Positions 34,001-49,000 of a stretch of DNA of 64,000 nt are shown one piece after another (positions within the stretch are counted from its first letter, which is position 1; the number at the start of each line of letters is the position of its first letter). This DNA is from Nymphalis io (Eukaryota; Arthropoda; Insecta; Lepidoptera; Nymphalidae). The notes beneath the pieces were generated by a model, which worked only from the letters and a program-made list of their open reading frames with translations, made no database searches and had not been told where the DNA came from. Where the stretch lies: the NCBI RefSeq assembly GCF_905147045.1, contig NC_065910.1:7378001-7442000 (forward strand), in the 5' to 3' direction. Position numbers and translations under genes: made by a program.

Positions 34001-37000
34001 GAGCGAGTCAGGGCCCTAGCCCAGCGAGCCTTGATTCGTAGGTGGGAGGAGGACCTGAGGTCCCCCTCGGCAGGCCTAGTGACAGTGGAGGCGGTCCGCC
34101 CCACTTGAGTCGCTGGGTGGAACGGAGTCACGGCACACTCACATTCAGGCTGACGCAGGTACTTACCGGACACGGTTGTTTCGGTAAGTACCTGCACCGG
34201 ATAGCGAGGCGGGAGGTGACACCCTCCTGCCATGAGTATGGTGCACCTTCGGACACAGCGTGCCACACTCTGATGGAGTGTGCCGCTTGGGGACCTCAGC
34301 GCCTGTCCCTAGCGGCCTTAGTCGGTGAAGACCTCTCGCTGCCGAGTGTGATAAACGCCATGCTTGGTAGTGAGAGGTGCTGGTTGGAGACGGTCTCCTT
34401 CTGCGAAAATTTTATGTCGCAGAAGGAGTGAGGAGAGTGAGGAGAGGGCCTCCGCTGACTCGCTTCGCCGAAGAAGACCGGGGAGAAGGCGTCGGCGCTA
34501 TGCGCATCTTCTCCTCCCGCCCTAAGTGTTGCCGGGGTTAGGGGGTCTTTGTACCCTGAGAACCCCCTAGGATTTGGAGGCCTGCAGAGGCGGGCCAACC
34601 GTCGGGGCGTCACGGTAGTATGCGCAAGCGATCCCGTGACGCCCCTCGAAAAGGCGGTGTGGGTACCGCTGGTTTTTTAGTGGGTATTCCGGCGCATATT
34701 CGGCGCCGGCGAGTTCCACATACCCCCCCACTTCAAGTGGGGGAAACGCGTAAACGCGTTTTTCCAGCGAAAAAAAAAAAAAAATGTTGCTCATTCGCTA
34801 GTCCACCACCATGAAGAAAATTTTATTTTGATTAGTTCAATGATTTGCCATGCTCAGTTATCTTTGTAAAAGTAACAGCTTATATATATCCCATGACAAA
34901 CTGAGCAAGGCCTTCTTTCCTCTTTAGAAGATGGGTTGTAGCTTATTCAGAATATCGAAATGGTGTTTAAAATAATGGTGTGTATATAAAATGTCAATAA
35001 ATTGAATAAAAAAATAAATAAAAACTGATATAGAACTTATACAATACTTAACTAAACTATCCATCGCCGACGGAAAAAAGAAATATTGGTGTGTTTTCTG
35101 CACGAAGCTATCCCAATCCACATATTTAAATCTGTATATCTATCGTTGTGTGCTTAATACACATACATTGTGGAGCGGCAAACTTTCTCTCGAAATCAAA
35201 ATTTCGAAAAATCGTTTAATGAAATTCCGATAAGAATACCGTAACAGCCTGTGAATGTCCCACTGCTGGGTTAAAGGCCTCCTCTCCTCTTTTTTGAGGA
35301 GAAGGTTTGGAGCTTATTCCACCACGCTGCTCCAATGCGGGTTGGTAGAATTCACATGTGGCAGAATTTCAGTGAAATTAGACACATGCAGGTTTCCTCA
35401 CGATTTTTTCCTTCACCGTAAAGCACGAGATGAATTATAATCACAAATTAAGCACATGAAAATTCAGTGGTGCTTGCCCGGGTTTGAACCCACGATCATC
35501 GGTTAAGATTCACGCGTTCTTACCACTGGGCCATCTCGGCTTTGTAAAAGAAACGCATATTGCCTATAAATTCACTGTCTTCAAATTTTAAGACTATGTT
35601 TTTAGTTTTACTATAAGACTTGTATATATATACAGATGTGTGTTATTTTTTTTACTGTGTGAAATTTGTTAAATTGCTCTTTAAGTAAACTGTATGTTCT
35701 TTGAGTAATAATAAAGATTTTTAAACGGAATATCAATTCTAATATAAAACGTACTACTAAACCACTACAGCCAATATTCGTTACTAAAAACACACTTGTT
35801 TACAGGAGAAGACAGCACATCCCCACTGCGTTGGTCGCCCCCTACATCAGCAGCTCTTGTGGCAGCTGCTCTGGCACCACCTGCACTGAGGCCGTGGCTG
35901 CCAGATCCCCCCGTAAAGAAGACCAACCACTTGGGTAAGACAGGTTGGCAGCTTTTGTCAATTCAGGTTTGAAATATAATTCTAAATTAAAAAAAAAACT
36001 ATTCCTTTACATTAAGCAAAAAATGTATTTTTTATAGCTTTTCAATGTGTATTGTACATAGCTTACAAAAAAACCTTTAGGAAAATCCTGTTAATCCTTA
36101 CAGGAAACCCAGCAATACATAGCCCTCACCCAAGTTCAACATTTATTAGACCGGTTTTTTGTTTAAGTCATAAATATATGAACGTTCTCAATATTAATAA
36201 TCATTTATCAGGTCTCGTCTGCGTGGTGTGCGGTGATACGAGCTCAGGCAAACATTACGGCATTCTGGCGTGCAATGGCTGCAGTGGATTTTTCAAACGT
36301 TCTGTCAGGCGGAAACTTATATACAGGTATAGTTATCGTTTGCATTCTAATTTTGTAAGCGAGCTTATGTGAGATTATTCGCATGGCCATTGTAGATAAG
36401 TATAGCTTTTAGACGAAGGCGTATTGGTATGCATCGTTCGATTTTAGATACGGCCCTTGTAAATAAAGTATATTATTCTCGCCTCATATTATGATGTTTT
36501 AGAAATATTTCTAGCAAGCTATAATCTGGTTGAATTGAACCACTCAATAATCATTCTCTTTTGAATGGTTTTTATTTTTGCCTGTATGGCACTGTTTGTT
36601 CTGCCAATATCACGTAGGAAATGTCTATTATATTTTCATCAATAACAATTTCAATAATAATTTTGCAGATATACATACTATTTAATAAAATTTACTCGTA
36701 CAATAGTTTCCTTCGATTATTCATAAGCAAATAGTCCAGAATAGAAAATATAACAAATGTTAATGGAGAAAGTGTTTGAAATTAATTAATGGTGCCACAT
36801 ATGTGACATAATTCACGGTCTGTGACCGCAGCACAGACGGATACGCAGCACTTGTATCAATAACCAAAAAGCAATATTTGGTGAAATGCGTAACGTCTTC
36901 ATTGTTGAAATTGGGCTACTGATTCATAAATGCTTTTGTTTTTGAATGTGTGTCATGATATTGCCTAATTCTTGGTAAATCGCCATCAATATTGACTACT

Positions 37001-40000
37001 TTTTTGGTGATTAAGAAATTTATTTTACAAATGTAGATCTTTGGAAACGCGTTATAGTAATTTCAAAGGTGTTTAGAATATTTATCAAACAGCTGAAATA
37101 TATTTTCTCTCCCAAAATTATGTCTACCAATACACAAAAAGTTTTAAAAAACAAATTATATCCATAAGTTCAATAAAAACAACAACACAAAACATTATAC
37201 CATTAATATTCCCGTAGCTAAAATATATATATCAAAACAGAAATCACCCTAAAATTAATTTACAATCAAGCATATCAAACAGTCCCGTAATCCCCATCAA
37301 AAACCTGCCACCAAATATGTTGCAGTCACATCTGTAAAGAAACGCTAAAATGACAATGGGGGAGACACCACTCGAATTAGATTCTGATCCACTTAATCCT
37401 CTTCGTGAATATTTCTAATTCTTCTTGCATCTGGGGTTTTGGTTATGTATGGTCGTAAGGATAGACTGAGCGGACAAAGATAAGGCTCCAGAAAAGATCG
37501 GTATATTCGTTTAGGATACCGGAGAACAAGAGAATGCCTTTGCAAAAAAGTTAATGTCTAGAAAAATTCAATTGAATATAAACCAATATCGATTGGTCGA
37601 TACTTCAATACCAGATCTTGTTTTTACGAGACTTAAACCAAACTTATTATACTTATTATTCTGGTAACAATTAGTTTTTTATTGTCTCATATTTAATTCT
37701 ATTATCAACTGATATACTGACAATTTTATTTTTTGACCAGTTATACTTATTAAGCATTTGACATAGAGTGGAACATGAAAAACTCTTTCATATATCTATA
37801 TAAGTATGTATTTACAAAAGAAAAATAGTATATGTAGTATATCAGTTGTCTGGTTTCCATAGTACAGCTCTGCTTAGTTTGGGATCAGATGGCCGTGTGT
37901 GAATAAAGTCCCAGGATATTATTATTATTATTATTATTTGACAGGCCACTATACTCTGACTTATGATATGAATCTTCTCATCCTATACAATATATTTTTC
38001 TTCAATAAATTCAAAAGCTGTTATTTTAATCCTATATATTATTTAAGAAAGTAGTAGATGCATTACAAAATAATAAAATAATAGATTAAACGATTTAAAG
38101 TTCGATTTAAAGAAGTATAACGTTATACAATACAATTTGTAAGATTTCCGCTATTTCCTAACATATATACCCGAATACTTACACAAGCAATTTGATAAAA
38201 TGTGAATTTAATTTTACACTAAAGCCCTGCAACGTAAGGGATCCTTACTGTGCACTTTTTATTCACAACAATTGAATTGTGTGCAGTTTCTCAAATCAAA
38301 ATATGTTTAGTTGTAATAGCTATAACCTTTAGCAAGTTTTTAATTTAAGTATATTTTTTTTTTTTTTTATAGAATAGGAAGGCGGACGAGCATATGGGCC
38401 ACCTGATGGTAAGTGGTCACCAACGCTCTTAGACATTAGCATTGTAAGAAATGTCAGCCATCGCTTACATATCCAATGCGCCACCAACCTTGGGAACTAA
38501 GATTTTATGTCTCTTGTGCCTGTAATTACACTGGCTCACTCACCCTTCAAACCGGAACACAACAATACCAAGTATTGCTGTTTTGCGGTAGAATATCTGA
38601 TGAGTGGGTGGTACCTACCCAGACGAGCTTGCACAAAGCCCTACCACCAGTATACTTACTAGTAGGCAAGTATATAATTATAAGCCGAGGTGGCTCAGTG
38701 TTAAAACACGTGAAATTTACCCAAAGATACCGGGGTCAAATCCGGGCAAACACCACTGAGTTATCATGTACTTAATTTGTTATAATGTGCTCATAATTTG
38801 TCACGTGCTCGGTGACGTAAAACATGGTGAGGAATCCTGCATGTGTTATTCAACCTTCTTTTTTTTTAACGCTGGAGAAACGCGTTACGCGTTTCCCCCA
38901 CGGGAACAGTGTGGGGGGTATGTGGGGCTCTCCGGTGTCCAAGGCGCCGAGTGCACCCTGAACATCGGAATACCCACTAAAAAACCAGCGGTACCCTTTC
39001 GTCTTAACGTGGAGCGGCACGGGATCGCTTTCGCATGCTACCGTGAAGTGTTATTCGCCCTGCGTGACCTAACCTATCCACCATGTAACCATCATTACAG
39101 ACCATTACTTTTTATTTTAGATTAAACGAAAATACAGTTTTTTTACTATTTGAAAAAAGTACAACATAAATTGCATTTCTATTAAAAAATCTTCATTGAA
39201 TTTTACATTCAATAAAATGACTATAAAAATCACAACGTAAGGGTAGATTCAGAGATAATATTAAAAACAGTTTAACATTTGGCCCTCTTCGGGCCCTATT
39301 CAATTAATGAAGCACCCGCTTTAATGTTATTAATATTGTGTATGCGCCCTTATGGTCAAGTGTGACATGTGGTTCTTTATCAGTAGCAAATTGATTTTTG
39401 GGTCTTTTTATTGCAACATTAAATCTATCTTTTAGCGAGCAGTGAACTATTTAATCCTTGTAAATTCGGTAGCTAATAAATAAATTGGTATTTAAGTAAA
39501 GAAAAAATACAAGATAAGGTTTTATCTATTTTTTATATTTTTAATTGGTTTTTTAAACATCATTTAGGTAATAAGGTTTTATTTTGTTATCATTAATAAT
39601 TTTTTATTGTATTTATCAAGAATAATATGGTCATAAAGCTTTAATCAGGTCGTTACGAAGGTTTTGCGAAGGAAACTGCATTCGATCTTTTGTGATCGTT
39701 TTAGTTTAATATTTCACAGAGAGTTTTACCCGGATTGTTTTCATTAAAGTTATGTAGTCTTCCAAATTTTACAGAAAAGTCGGCGACAGCATATCAATGT
39801 TATCTTAGATTAAAAAAGGGGGAAAAACGACAATTGTCTTTAGTCGAACGATAACATATAAAGATCCAATAGATTGTTGTGTGTTTATATATCATTGTTT
39901 TATAAATAGCACCTAAAAACCCTTATTTTATATCATATATAAATGCTTAATACAAAAAAAATTACATCTTCGTTACTAATTATAAGAAACACTTTCTTTC

Positions 40001-43000
40001 TTATAACATTCACCCAATCGCTTAAGCTGCAATCGGAGTACCACAGGGTCGGTATTTGGTCCGTCACTATTCATTCTATACACGAAGCATTTTTTCCCTC
40101 CGAAAACCGATTGCAACAAATGTCAACCAACCTAAGCCTATTATGTGACGGATTACGTATAATGAAATATCTTTAATCTTGATTAGACTCCGTCCGCAGA
40201 TTGTTGGCATTCACTTTGATTGAGTAGTTTTTCCTTTTGAGATGAGCCTGTTCGATTTGATTGCTTTTCCTTAATACTTTAGCTATGGAAATCTTAGGAA
40301 AATTATAATTCTAAGATATTAAGTATTTGATGTTTGATGTCATGTTTTTTGCGTAGGTTTTTATCGTTTCGTTATTTACATTTTGTTTGCAAAATTGTTT
40401 AATTATATATATTTATTATTGTATTTAATATTGTTAGAAATATTAAGAAATCAATATTTATTCTAAACCAACCAAAGTATTATAATTTCAAGGTAGTATT
40501 CCATGATATTATATATATTAAATAAAGTATTTTATGTTAATAATTGTGTTAAATAATAATAGCTTAGTAGAAGTCACGACATATTAAGATCATTCTCATA
40601 CTATACGTTCAACGGATTTATCCGTTGAACGTATAGTATTAAGCCGAGATGGCCCAGTGGTAAGAACGCGTGAATCTTAACCGATGATCGTGGGTTCAAA
40701 CCCAGGCAAGCACCACTGAATTTTCATGTGCTTAATTTGTGTTTATAATTCATCTCGTGCTTTAACGGTGAAGGAAAACATCGTGAGGAAACCTGCATGT
40801 GTCTAATTTCATTGAAATTCTGCCACATGTGTATTCTACCAACCCGCATTGGAGCAGCGTGGTGGAATAAGCTCCAAACCTTCTCCTCAAAAAGAGGAGA
40901 GGAGGCCTTAGCCCAGCAGTGGGACATTAACAGGCTGTTACTGTACTGTACTGTACGTTCAACGGATTTATCAATAAATGTTATTTTAGGGGTGATTAGT
41001 TAAACAAAGGCTATCTCTCTCTATCAAATTCTAAATCAACGTAAGAAAGAGAGAACTCAGTGTTTATCTAAACCGTAAAATACTCAATAATTATTGATAA
41101 TGTGATAATAAAAAATTGATTGTGAATCAGCAAATAAAAAGCACGTTTCCTATCAAAATTCAAAGTGCCTGTTCATCAGTGTATGTAAATAAAGGAGCTT
41201 TCTATAAAAATATTTTTTTATAAGTATAAGAATTTTTTATTGTCCTTTACTATATCCCGGACACGTTGAATGCAAACTTAAATTTTATGATAATCGGTTG
41301 AGCAGTTAAGACGTGAAAGTGTAACAAACAAACAAACTCGCAATATTTTATTAGTTAAGACTAGATATGGTTTGAACCATTTGAACCGTGTTAATAAGCA
41401 AAACACGGATATTAAGCAACGACCGTAGGTTAAGCTGCACTGGATTTTTCAAATACTTTGGTTTAGCTTAAAATTCATTACTTAACCGGTTGTGAAGGGA
41501 AAAATCTTGAGAAAACCTTCTAAAGAAATTCTAAGATATTTCGCATTGAACCAGCGCGGGAAACTTCGTAATATATTACCATTCGTCCTGGTATCTATCT
41601 ATCTGTATTCCAATGGCAATGGTATGGTAATGATAAACAAACCTGAGATTTACATATTCCAGGCGATGTAGAAAATAATATGATTTACTAATAGCTCAGT
41701 AATAACACGTATTACAAACAGTTCTTGATTAAAATATTTTTTATTTATTTATTTATTAAGGATCCCCAAAGGATACACACTTACGAGTACATTACATCGT
41801 GGAATAATATTTTAAAACATGTGTGCTCCTTTAATTAAAGGAGACCACAGCAAGCACATAAATAATGACTTAACAGAAATTAAAAAATATATACGAAATA
41901 AATGTTACATAATGGTATTCAATAAAAAACTTAGGAACTATAAAATATATAAACAATGGTTAAACTAAGACTAAATTGTGCAAAATGTATGTATGTTTTT
42001 AATGTAACACTATATATACCATCTAACTGTGTTTGCACTAATTTATTTCGAACAAGTCGTGTTTGCTTTTGAATAATTTTGCATCAATCTATACATGTTT
42101 TTAATTTTATGTACTAATTATATTATATATAGTATATTTTAATACCTATTCAAAAATAGCCTACAAACAAAAACTTTTTGTCGCAATTTGAATATGTTTT
42201 TTTAACTAAGTATATTTTTCATATGACAATTTCGTTGCTTAACAGTAGTGCTATTCTGTGAGAACTCAGTTCATTACTCATCCGTAAAATGTTGACAATC
42301 GACTTATGTTGATATACAACTATTTTGACGCGTGTATTCTTGAAATGTTATAATTATTACAAAAAGCCGAGATGGTAGGCCGAGAAGCCAGTGGTAAGAA
42401 TGCGTGAATCTTAACCGATGGTCTTGGGTTTAAACCCGGCCAAGCACCACTGAATTTTCATGTGCTTAATTTCTGATTATAATTCATCTCGTGCTTTACG
42501 GTGAAGGAAAACATCGTGAAGAAACCTACATGTGTCTAATTTCACTGAAATTCTGCCACATGTGTATTCCACCAACCAGGTGGACTGGAGCAGCTCGGTG
42601 GAATAAGCTCCAAACCTTCTCCTCAAAAAGGGAGAGGAGGCCTTTAGCACAGCAGTGGGACATTCATGGGCTGTTAATTTATTAGGCTGTTATTTATTAT
42701 TATTAGGCATTCAATGTCGAGTTATATACATATTAATGGCATGTTTCTCATTCGTTTCGTTAACAGATGTCAAGCTGGTACGGGAAGATGCGTGGTGGAC
42801 AAGGCACATCGAAATCAATGTCAGGCTTGCCGGTTGAAGAAATGCCTCGCTATGGGTATGAATAAAGATGGTGAGTTCTTATTACTTTCTACATAAGTTA
42901 GGAACAATAAGTATGGAGACTATCCAATGTCAAAATAGACATTGGAAAGAAGAAGACACGGCATTGTTAAATTAATCACCCTTATAAATACAGCCGCAAT

Positions 43001-46000
43001 TATTTAAGATAAAAAACAGCTGATTAAAAAGAGAAAAAAAAACTATATATCAAAATACAAAATAGATATAAAAAAATTTAACTATGATAATAATTGAATG
43101 TTGCAAAATCATTTATGTGATCAACAAATTGGTCTACCTTACAACTTGATGTTGATGATAAAGCCTCAATGATAGTTTCCGAATACGATTTATAAACTCG
43201 TATAGATTATAAAAGTCGCTTTCCGCATGCATTGGTTTATTCGCCAACTATTATATTCCGTACAATGAGTATATATATAAAACGATTGTTAAACAAACAT
43301 AAAACGAAATAAGTCATTATTCCCACGCTTACATCACGTCATAACCTATCAAAACATGTCCGTCCAAAGCTAACAAATCTGAGCTGCCCACCCCGTCACA
43401 CGCAGAATCAATTAGGCGTGGAGTTATTCGTTGAGACATGCTAGCAACCCTATTTGTTCTAACAACATAACTATTGAAATGAAATAGTAAGTAATGCCTT
43501 TTGTGATTTTATTGACAAAAATGTTATTAGTTTTGATTGTTTAATGGTATAGAGGAAATTATGTTTAACATTGCGAGCGGTGGTAGATTTACCATTAGGT
43601 AGCCCATTTGCCTGTTCACTTTCTTTTATAAGGACAAGTAATACAATCAATGGAGCTAACGTTAACTCTTCATTTATTTATTAATCTTACTTTGTACTCC
43701 TGGTATATAATAATATATACAAATACAAAAATCGAAATGTCTATCTGTGATTTCAAAATAACTACTTATTTTTGAGTTAATAAGGCTATTTGCGAGTTAA
43801 TAAAACTAAAACAAGCATATTTTTACCTACTACTACGATTACCGCTGCTAACTAATAATTTAAATATTTTATTTATGTACCTAATTAGAATACCAATAAT
43901 AATAATAATACAATTAAATGAAATACAATTAGAATAGAATAGATTTTGAATGATTTCGTCAAATTTAATTCAACGCTGGCGAAGATGCAGGTTTTTCTAT
44001 TGTATTAATAAAAAAAAGTCACTAACACGAGTGAAAAGTGAGTAGTGAAGTGCGAGTAAGTAAAAAATAATTGACAAATCTTTAAAAAAATTTTTTAACG
44101 TAGTTCAAAACCGACGCACTCACAGCCTCTATAAACTGCATGCATTAAATTATTACACCAAAACCATTCATCTAAACTAAACTAACAATCGTATGCGCGA
44201 CTTAACCGGAATTTTTAAAACAATTTTTTTAGGGTTGAAAAGCCCTAATTTGTATACAGGCGGTCGCGGGCACGTGGCGACGCGTGGCTGAACACGTTTA
44301 CTAAGCCCCTGCTATCATCTAAAACATTTTACCATTGCATATTATCTTACGAAGCTAGTTATTGAATGAATTGAATATATTATTTTAAAAAATTCGAAGA
44401 CCCTTGGAAAGTAAACGCAATATTTTTATTTAAGGGCCGAGATGGCTTCACATGTCAATGTTTACCGAAGATTGCGAATCAAACCCGGGCAAGCTTGGCA
44501 GCAATAAATAACTCTTCATGTGCTTAATTTGTGTTTTTAATTCATCTCTCGCTCGACATTAAATTGTGAGGACCTGCATGTCTGCTGTTGGATGTAATTC
44601 TGCCACATATGTACCCACTTTTTTTTTTATTTTAACCTTAATCACCAATGGGACTAATGATTTTTCGCCTATAAAACGTTTGTAAAGTTATTAATATAAA
44701 CATAGTAGATAAACACAAAAGCACTGTGAAGAGAAATAAAATCAAAGTTAAAATGCTAAGACAGTAAATTAAATTAAATTCTTAGCTTAATGGTTTTTAG
44801 TTGTGGCAGCAGTGCACAAAATAATACTTTAAAATGCTTGCAACACACACATGACAGGTGTCAGGTGTGTCACCTTTTTGCGTCAGAACCTTGTCATCCA
44901 AACGTTATATTTCAAAACTTTGCGCTTAAATTCGACATCCAAAGATATTTCCCTTCAAAGACAATAAGAATAATTGCAAATATATTTTAATTTAAACGAT
45001 TTTACTTAATAACACAATTTTATATATGTAAAGATCCAAGACAATTAACGAATGAATTTATAAAAACGGAATTTTAAATCGCAATCCGCAATACCCTTGA
45101 GCTGTATTTAATAAGTCGATCCACGCCTTCATTATAATGAACGCAACATTCCCACAAATACAGATAATTAAGCAAAAACTACAAAGCAACGCCTCCAGCG
45201 GTTCACGCTTTACATTCAAATGAGCGCCCCCTGTTGGGCGCTAGGGACAGTTGACCACATCCCTATTAATTTAGATATTTTCAAATTTGTGGCTAACGAA
45301 TATTAGAACCGCATTAACGTTATAATTAATTATGCAATAATTTAATTTATTATCAATTGCTATTTAGTTTTGTTAATTCGAATAAACGACATTTTGTTTT
45401 AGACGATGTACCGATAATATACAATCTACTAATCAATAACGATTACGATACGTTCCCGATTTAATTCCAATCGAACTTGGACTATTCCATATTTATTCCG
45501 ATCGGCAGCGAACCGAAATGTTGTTAACATGTACCGTTATGTTAAAACCAAACATTTATGCCAATAGTTGATAATTAAGTTAAAGAATAGGAAAACTGAT
45601 AAACGGCGACGATCACGCTTCGATTCGATTGCGATAAACTGACAATTTGTTAGAAAAATTGGGCCTCTGTATTATGCTATCACTTAGCTATCCGTACGTA
45701 TTCAAATCTTCTCTTTCCATTACAGGTTTTTCGAATTTATTACAAAGTTTACCTTCTCTTTTTTATATTAATTAAGAAGGAATATAGTCGAGATGGCCCT
45801 GTGGTAAGAACGCGTGAATCTTAAACGATAATCGTAGGTTCAAACCCGGGCAAGCACCACTGAATTTTCATGTGCTTAATTTGTAATTATAATTCATCTC
45901 GTGCTTCGGTGAAGGAGAACATTGTGAGGAATCCTGCATGTGTCTAATTTCACTGAAATTCTGCCACATGTCCACCACCACCATCCACCAACCCCCATTG

Positions 46001-49000
46001 GAGCAGCGTGGTGGAATAAGCTACCTTCTCCACAAAAAGGGAGAGGAGGCCTTAGCCCAGCAGTGGGACATTCACAGGTTGTTACTGAAGAAGGAATATT
46101 TTTTAAAAGGAGGGATTCAGTTTAGCACTTTTTCTGTTGATGAATTTTCAACAGATAAAGTAACCTTACCATAATAGCTTAAATATTTTGAAAGTTGGCA
46201 AGTATTTTTATTGTTTACACTCCCAACTTCCAAACCTTGGAAAGCACGTGAAGCCGTTGGTTGTAGACGGCGCGTAGGATGCCGTAGTCCCATAGTCGTA
46301 TCGGATATTCAGTCTGTATTATTGTCACTATATATACTTATTCTTGCTTATATATAACTTTCCATTTATTTAACATTTAGATCTTTGAAACCATAAACAA
46401 TTATGTAGTGAGTGAGACAGAGAGTACTATGTAATGATTCGTATCGGTTAAGAGTGACGGAATAGAGCGCACTTCGTTCAAATTTATATTCAATAATATG
46501 TCCAGTGCAGTTGTTGTCTTCTTTGATAATGCCGCCGAAGCCGGAATGCTTCAGGAGGATATCATCATAATTTGAACGAACCTAAACTCACTCACGGTTA
46601 CGGTACTCGGTACATCATTTATATACATTTCTTTTGGTTAATATGAAATATATGTGTAATAAAGTAAACAGCTTATACCGAATTAATGTAATGAATTTTG
46701 TGCACTAAGACGTTTTATTTATGCTCACTTACCCTTTAAACCAGAACACAACAATACCAAGAACTGCTGTTTTGTGGTAGAATATCACGTGGATATTACT
46801 ACGTGAATATTTCGACGTAGTATTTTTTTTAATTTATGACAGTTCGTGGAGACTGTCACTGTCGCTGTTATTAATTCAGACAAAAACTTGAGTTTTTAAG
46901 TTAAGTTATTTGTATTTATAATACACTAGTTTTCGTCCGCGGCTCCGTCCCCTTGACAAAGATACGGGGTAGGTGTTGAGTATAAAAAAAGAAGCTTATG
47001 TCTTTAATTGGGGCTCAAGCTTGCTTCATACAAAACTGCATTAAATTCGGTTCAGTAGTTTAGCTGTGAAAGCGTAACATACAGATAGAGCTATTTTGAC
47101 ATTTATAATAATAGTATAGATTAGCGTAGATTTCGGTGGTGAAGAAAAATATCGTCAGTAAAATACCTTGGACTTAAAAGCCCGTACGTTATGTTTCTTA
47201 TAATAATTACCTCGTTCATAAATACTTAACTGTAAACGTAACTCGTTAAATTGGTAGCAACCTTAATGAACGTAGAGTCGTTTGACAAGCATCAGGACCC
47301 GAAGTAATGAGATTGTCGCGACGTCTCAAAGTAACAGAATTAAGTTTTCCTTTTCACGCGAGTCGGGAGCAAAATAATGCGAAGCTTAAAGCAATAAAGT
47401 CCCTCACTCTAACTCTTAATGCAGAATTTAAAGTGGATTGGAAATGGCATCGGATTTTGTATTTTTTAACTCTACGATCTCTATCTATCTCTTTTATTCT
47501 TTGATTTCTGGTAAGTTTTATGTATAAGGTGATAAGTCACAAATTTGTAACTTTATAGAAATTAGCATTAAAGTTACAATTCTGATTTTGCAAATATTTG
47601 AACTTATGCGTGATTCTGAGATACAAATACGATGCTGCGAGATAGATAGTGTTTATCGAGGAGAAATTAAGTAAAGCTCATAAAAATAGATTTATTAATA
47701 AAAAATACGAACTTAACATTTATACCAAGGTCATGTGATAACCTTCATCCATTCGTGTCTTTAATTATTAAATTTACATAAATAGAATAATGAATCCCGT
47801 CCCCGAACCTGCCACCTTTTTTAAATCATCGGGATGGATGCGGACTAGACAAGATCGGGATGGTTGGCGTTCTATGGGGGAGGCTTTCGTCCAGCAGTGG
47901 ACGGCAAAAGGCTGAAAAAAAAAGAATAATGAATAGTATGCTTCACCAAAGGTGCTATGTAAGCATCGAAAATTGACAATCAAAATTTTGGTATTTGTTT
48001 TTAATTGCTTACTTCCATTGTCTTGCAAAATACATACGTCAATCCGATAAGCATGCGTCTGAACTCTTTTCTTGAATAATGAAAGAGATAGAGAGAGTAT
48101 TGTCTATTCGTACACACTTATGCATTGTATAAATATTATGTCCTGCGCATTAATCTATTTTCCTTTGAGAATTGATGTATGCGCTTGACCGAAATCGGTC
48201 AGGAGAACATCACTTATTTTATAAATGCCTTTATGAATATTATAGTTCTCCTTTATGTGTATATATATTTATAATAACATTATATAAAGCTAACCAAAAA
48301 TGGTCCTTAAAGCCAACTAAAATAAAGTTGATTTTGATTACAATTTTTTATCTGTGCTACGTTTGTAGCACGATACCACTTCTACGGTACTTTTTCTAGC
48401 CACCCGCTGGGTTACGCTGGTACACAGCTTTCATTATGCCAGCACGATATCTTTTTGTCAGTTTCTTTTCGTGTTCAATTGGATCAATGTTTCATTGTTC
48501 AAGTTATGGTAATTCTGGAATGGAGTTTGATCGGCAATGTTTGTTTACTGTTCTCAAATTGAGTTACAAATTTCAAAACGAACGTCTTTTGTTTTTATTA
48601 AAATTAGATGACTCAGAGGAGTTTTTAAGCAAAGACACAAATCCCTGCAACCTTCATTATAATAATTCAGTTTTTTGTTTTTTTTTTTAGAAATAATATT
48701 GAATTAAATATAGTAGTGTATCTTACCTTTATGTTTTTATGATAGCCTGGTACCTCAGTTGAGTAACGACAATGCGATGTTTTTTTATTTGTAATATATT
48801 GAAAATAGAAAATAATAAACTTCTAATGGGATTCAAAATATTACAATTAAAAAACGGATGAATTTTATGGCTAAAGATTTACTTCGGGCCGATTTCGGCC
48901 ATGATAGAATTAGTATAAGTCGTAATATTTTATTATTAAGAATTAAGAAATGTCGTCATTGGGACGTTATTTTTCTATTGCACCTCAATGAATCTTCTAG

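Noticed and set aside
35255..35440. Recurring ~60-codon frame (MSHCWVKGLLSS-type) at 7012, 35255, 40724 and 62986
   Set aside because: It is the antisense reading of SINE-A; similarity between copies reflects the repeat, not protein selection.
36052..36211. In-frame extension upstream of the first zinc finger
   Set aside because: AT-rich sequence with a clear acceptor at 36210-36211 and the natural upstream exon at 35806-35934; it is read-through of the 277-bp intron.
48166..48215. Possible hairpin RNA around 'ttgaccgaaatcggtcag'
   Set aside because: The stem is short and the sequence resembles small repeated motifs elsewhere; nothing supports a microRNA.
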